A stretch of 64,000 nt of DNA from Chryseobacterium angstadtii. Lineage in GTDB: Bacteria; Bacteroidota; Bacteroidia; Flavobacteriales; Weeksellaceae. A program made the position numbers and the translations under genes. The notes under the pieces were generated by a model. That model was not told the DNA's origin. It did no database searches and saw only the letters and a list, made by a program, of their open reading frames with translations. This document shows, in pieces, positions 61,948 through 64,000 of this stretch. The stretch's first letter is position 1. Every line of letters begins with the position of its first letter. The stretch spans positions 124,001 through 188,000 of the forward strand of contig NZ_LFND01000003.1 in the NCBI RefSeq assembly GCF_001045465.1, read 5' to 3'.

Positions 61948-63319
61948 ATCAGGACAAACCGGCTATGTGGCATTGACCAGTGATATGTATTTTACATGTT
62001 CATCAGGTCTTGCTCCGGCAAAGATGTACCCGACGCAAACAAACCACGGGACAAAAGATAAATTCTATTATTTAGTTAAAGATGATACTGCAACACAACA
62101 GCTGGGCGATTTCTGTTGCCGCTGGACAGTGGTTATCGCTGCCGCGATAGCTGCAGCTGGCATTGTTACCGGAGGTGCGGCATTGGTTTTATTAGCGGCA
62201 GTCGCAGTGGCTGCAAGTGCTGCACTCTGTGGAGGTCTGGCAGCTCCTTTCAGAAAGTGGGTGGGTTACTCCACGTTAAATGCCTATGGACGTAAAGATG
62301 CGTATTCTTTAACTTCAAAATGCCAAATGACTTGCATTATAGGTGGCACGGTTACTTATGCAGAAGGAATTACGAGTACCTGGCAGGCTATGATCTACAC
62401 TGCAAGAAACACTGGCTGGGCAGTTTTAGAAGGTGCTATGCTGGGTAAACTTGGATCAGCGGGCTTTGGTGCTTTCGCAGGAACCGCAACCCCCACAATG
62501 TCTACAGCATTGCTCAATTTTGCTTTTCTGAACGTTTCCGCAAGGGGAATTGCTGTTGTAGATCAGGTAGGCTTCGAGGGGATATTAAGAAATGGTAAAA
62601 GTCTAAGTGAAACAGGCGATGAAGTAATTTCAGGTTTAACGATGTTTGAGCAACCCTTTATTCAGATATACCAAAAAGCTACTGGCTCAAATCCACAACC
62701 GTTGAATTGGCAGGATTTCTATTATGCTGGATTATCACTGGTTGGGCAAAGAGCGATGGCTGAAAGTGCGAGGACAAACCCGAATATGGCGGTTGGAATT
62801 TACAAACAGGGAGCGCAGACAGTTAATGCATTGAAAAATGGTAAGCTTTTTGAGCGTGTCACTTTAGAGGGGAGATTTGGATTGCAATCACTTTTTGATA
62901 ATCCGGTCTGGCGTGCCTTGTGGGAACAAGCCAAAGAAAACAAAAGAAACACGGGACAAGAAAATGCTTTTACTCGATACGAAGCAAATATGCGTAATAA
63001 TAGACAGATGACAAATACAGAATTGAGGAATGCATTTTCAACGATTGAGCGAGAATTTAAAAAACTGGCTTCTGAACAGGGTGTAGACTTACCGGAAGGC
63101 CCAATACATCATACCAATTGGCCATTACAGCGTTATCCAGAGCATGCTACTGATCCTAAAAATTTATATCCAACCCAGAGTACTGACCAGCATTTGAACC
63201 AAATACATCCAGCAACTACTCAGGGTCCGCATCCAACCAGAGATCCGGTTAGTCCACAGCATGAAAAACCATTATATGAATATCCTCCTAGACCAATTGA
63301 CGATAACGACTTAGATTAA
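61940..63319 (+). CDS. PAAR-like (DUF4280-type) T6SS effector with putative HNH-type nuclease tail
   Basis: A 459-aa effector from the ATG at 61940, which overlaps the preceding stop; an in-frame ATG at 61898 adds 14 residues and is less likely. The N-terminus has PAAR-like/DUF4280 cysteine features (MYFTCSSGLAP, and LTSKCQMTCIIGGTVTYAEG near 115-135) split by a long hydrophobic hairpin (about 68-105, Ala/Val-rich), a likely membrane-translocation segment. The C-terminus (about 385-440) shows His390-His391 in IHHTNWPLQRYP, then DPKNLYP and a later His (STDQHLNQIH), resembling HNH/His-Me finger nucleases. Toxin class assignment is by pattern only. Confidence 0.72.
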   Translation: MSESGQTGYVALTSDMYFTCSSGLAPAKMYPTQTNHGTKDKFYYLVKDDTATQQLGDFCCRWTVVIAAAIAAAGIVTGGAALVLLAAVAVAASAALCGGLAAPFRKWVGYSTLNAYGRKDAYSLTSKCQMTCIIGGTVTYAEGITSTWQAMIYTARNTGWAVLEGAMLGKLGSAGFGAFAGTATPTMSTALLNFAFLNVSARGIAVVDQVGFEGILRNGKSLSETGDEVISGLTMFEQPFIQIYQKATGSNPQPLNWQDFYYAGLSLVGQRAMAESARTNPNMAVGIYKQGAQTVNALKNGKLFERVTLEGRFGLQSLFDNPVWRALWEQAKENKRNTGQENAFTRYEANMRNNRQMTNTELRNAFSTIEREFKKLASEQGVDLPEGPIHHTNWPLQRYPEHATDPKNLYPTQSTDQHLNQIHPATTQGPHPTRDPVSPQHEKPLYEYPPRPIDDNDLD

Positions 63320-63324
63320 GAAGA

Positions 63325-64000
63325 ATGGAAGAATTATTAAATGAATTAAATTTAGGAAAGGAACTTAAATCATTGTATAAAGGTGAAATTCCGATTATTG
63401 ATGAATATAGCATGTTTAGGTTTTATATTGAAGAAACAAATACAGGCTCATTTGCTCATCCACCGTTTCTCATACCTTTTATGTATAGTTATGACGCAGA
63501 CCATTATCATGTGGGAATGGTTAAACACTGGTTTTCAGATAGAAAAATTAGTTTTGGTGATATGACAGATGGAGCTGGGTTTCAAACAAGTGAAATTGCT
63601 AGAAACGAGAAACAACTGTTTTCGCGATTGTTGTTTAACGAATTCGTAAACAGCGAGGATTGCATAGTTACCGAAAGACTAGAAAAATGTGCGGCACTCA
63701 TGGGGTTAAGGAATCAGGATTTTTTAGAATTTCAACAAGCAAATCAGAACCACCAAGAAAATCCAGAATGTAATATATCGGTAATCAATACAAATAGACC
63801 ACTTTCATGTGTAAACGAAAATGAAATTTATGATGGTCAATTTCCCTCTAACGATAAACTGATAATTTTGAGCAATGTTCCAAAGTCTTGTTACTTTGAA
63901 ATCTTTCACAAAGAATGGATCGGGTATAATAAAGATAAGTCAAGTTTTTCCTTTTTTAAAAAAGATCCAAAATACAAACCAATCGAGGATATTCCCGAAT
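63325..64000 (+). CDS. Putative immunity protein, 3' end beyond the window
   Basis: The ATG at 63325, five bases after the effector stop, opens a frame that runs uninterrupted to base 64000 (at least 225 codons). It starts MEELLNELNLGKELKSLYKG and includes PPFLIPFMYSYDADHYHVGM. No signal peptide and no family recognised. The position directly after a T6SS effector suggests a cognate immunity protein, and the helix-strand mix is compatible. The C-terminus is missing. Confidence 0.6.
   Translation, partial: MEELLNELNLGKELKSLYKGEIPIIDEYSMFRFYIEETNTGSFAHPPFLIPFMYSYDADHYHVGMVKHWFSDRKISFGDMTDGAGFQTSEIARNEKQLFSRLLFNEFVNSEDCIVTERLEKCAALMGLRNQDFLEFQQANQNHQENPECNISVINTNRPLSCVNENEIYDGQFPSNDKLIILSNVPKSCYFEIFHKEWIGYNKDKSSFSFFKKDPKYKPIEDIPE

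Noticed and set aside
1..64000. CRISPR arrays, tRNA or rRNA genes
   Set aside because: No regularly spaced repeats, no cloverleaf with a CCA-type end and no rRNA-like stretches were seen.
1..64000. Insertion sequences
   Set aside because: No transposase gene is encoded; the only recombinase is the ICE integrase.

Overview
The window is part of an integrative and conjugative element (ICE) of the CTnDOT/Tra type from a member of the Bacteroidota, most likely the Sphingobacteriia/Flavobacteriia branch. The evidence is the order of conjugation genes (mobA/mobB, ParA, two DUF3408-like proteins, traD, traE to traQ), an RteC protein, a YWFCY-type MobC coupling protein, two SusC/SusD pairs with ECF sigma and FecR genes, low GC, and few Shine-Dalgarno sites. 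The genus cannot be named from sequence alone. Both ends of the element lie outside the window: the integrase gene is cut at the left edge and an immunity-like gene at the right edge.

Layout. 1-7 kb: integrase, two small helix-turn-helix proteins, RteC, a DUF3945/DUF4099 protein and topoisomerase III (integration and DNA processing). 7-19.5 kb: cargo locus A, with a MauE-like membrane protein and two tandem DUF6520-type exported small proteins facing a five-gene block (sigma, FecR, SusC, SusD, thioredoxin-like), plus a TPR/AraC-type regulator and a tiny lipoprotein. 19.7-23.2 kb: DUF1896 protein, MobC and an unrecognised gene. 23.4-33.8 kb: cargo locus B, the same plan (MauE fused to a large extracytoplasmic domain, one DUF6520 protein, then sigma, FecR, SusC, SusD and an S9 peptidase). 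34-41 kb: a structured intergenic segment, then a polymorphic-toxin island bracketed by two paralogous transglutaminase-like secreted proteins; it holds a short RHS-core/nuclease toxin and several immunity-type genes. 41.2-43.7 kb: mobB, mobA and a strongly structured non-coding region that is the best oriT candidate. 43.7-58.7 kb: the transfer operon, with a DNA adenine methylase between traE and traF and an internally duplicated unknown protein. 59-64 kb: a type VI secretion cargo cassette (VgrG, unknown adaptor-like protein, PAAR-like effector with a possible HNH nuclease tail, putative immunity protein).

How it fits together. The Mob proteins would nick and couple the element, and TraE to TraQ would build the mating channel. 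The cargo gives the host interbacterial-competition tools (RHS toxin and a T6SS VgrG/effector set) and two copies of a system linking cysteine-containing exported small proteins, a MauE-type thiol/disulfide membrane protein, a thioredoxin or peptidase, and a dedicated SusCD TonB transporter under sigma/anti-sigma control. That twin locus is the most likely under-described system here. Its function is inference; the parallel gene content is directly visible.
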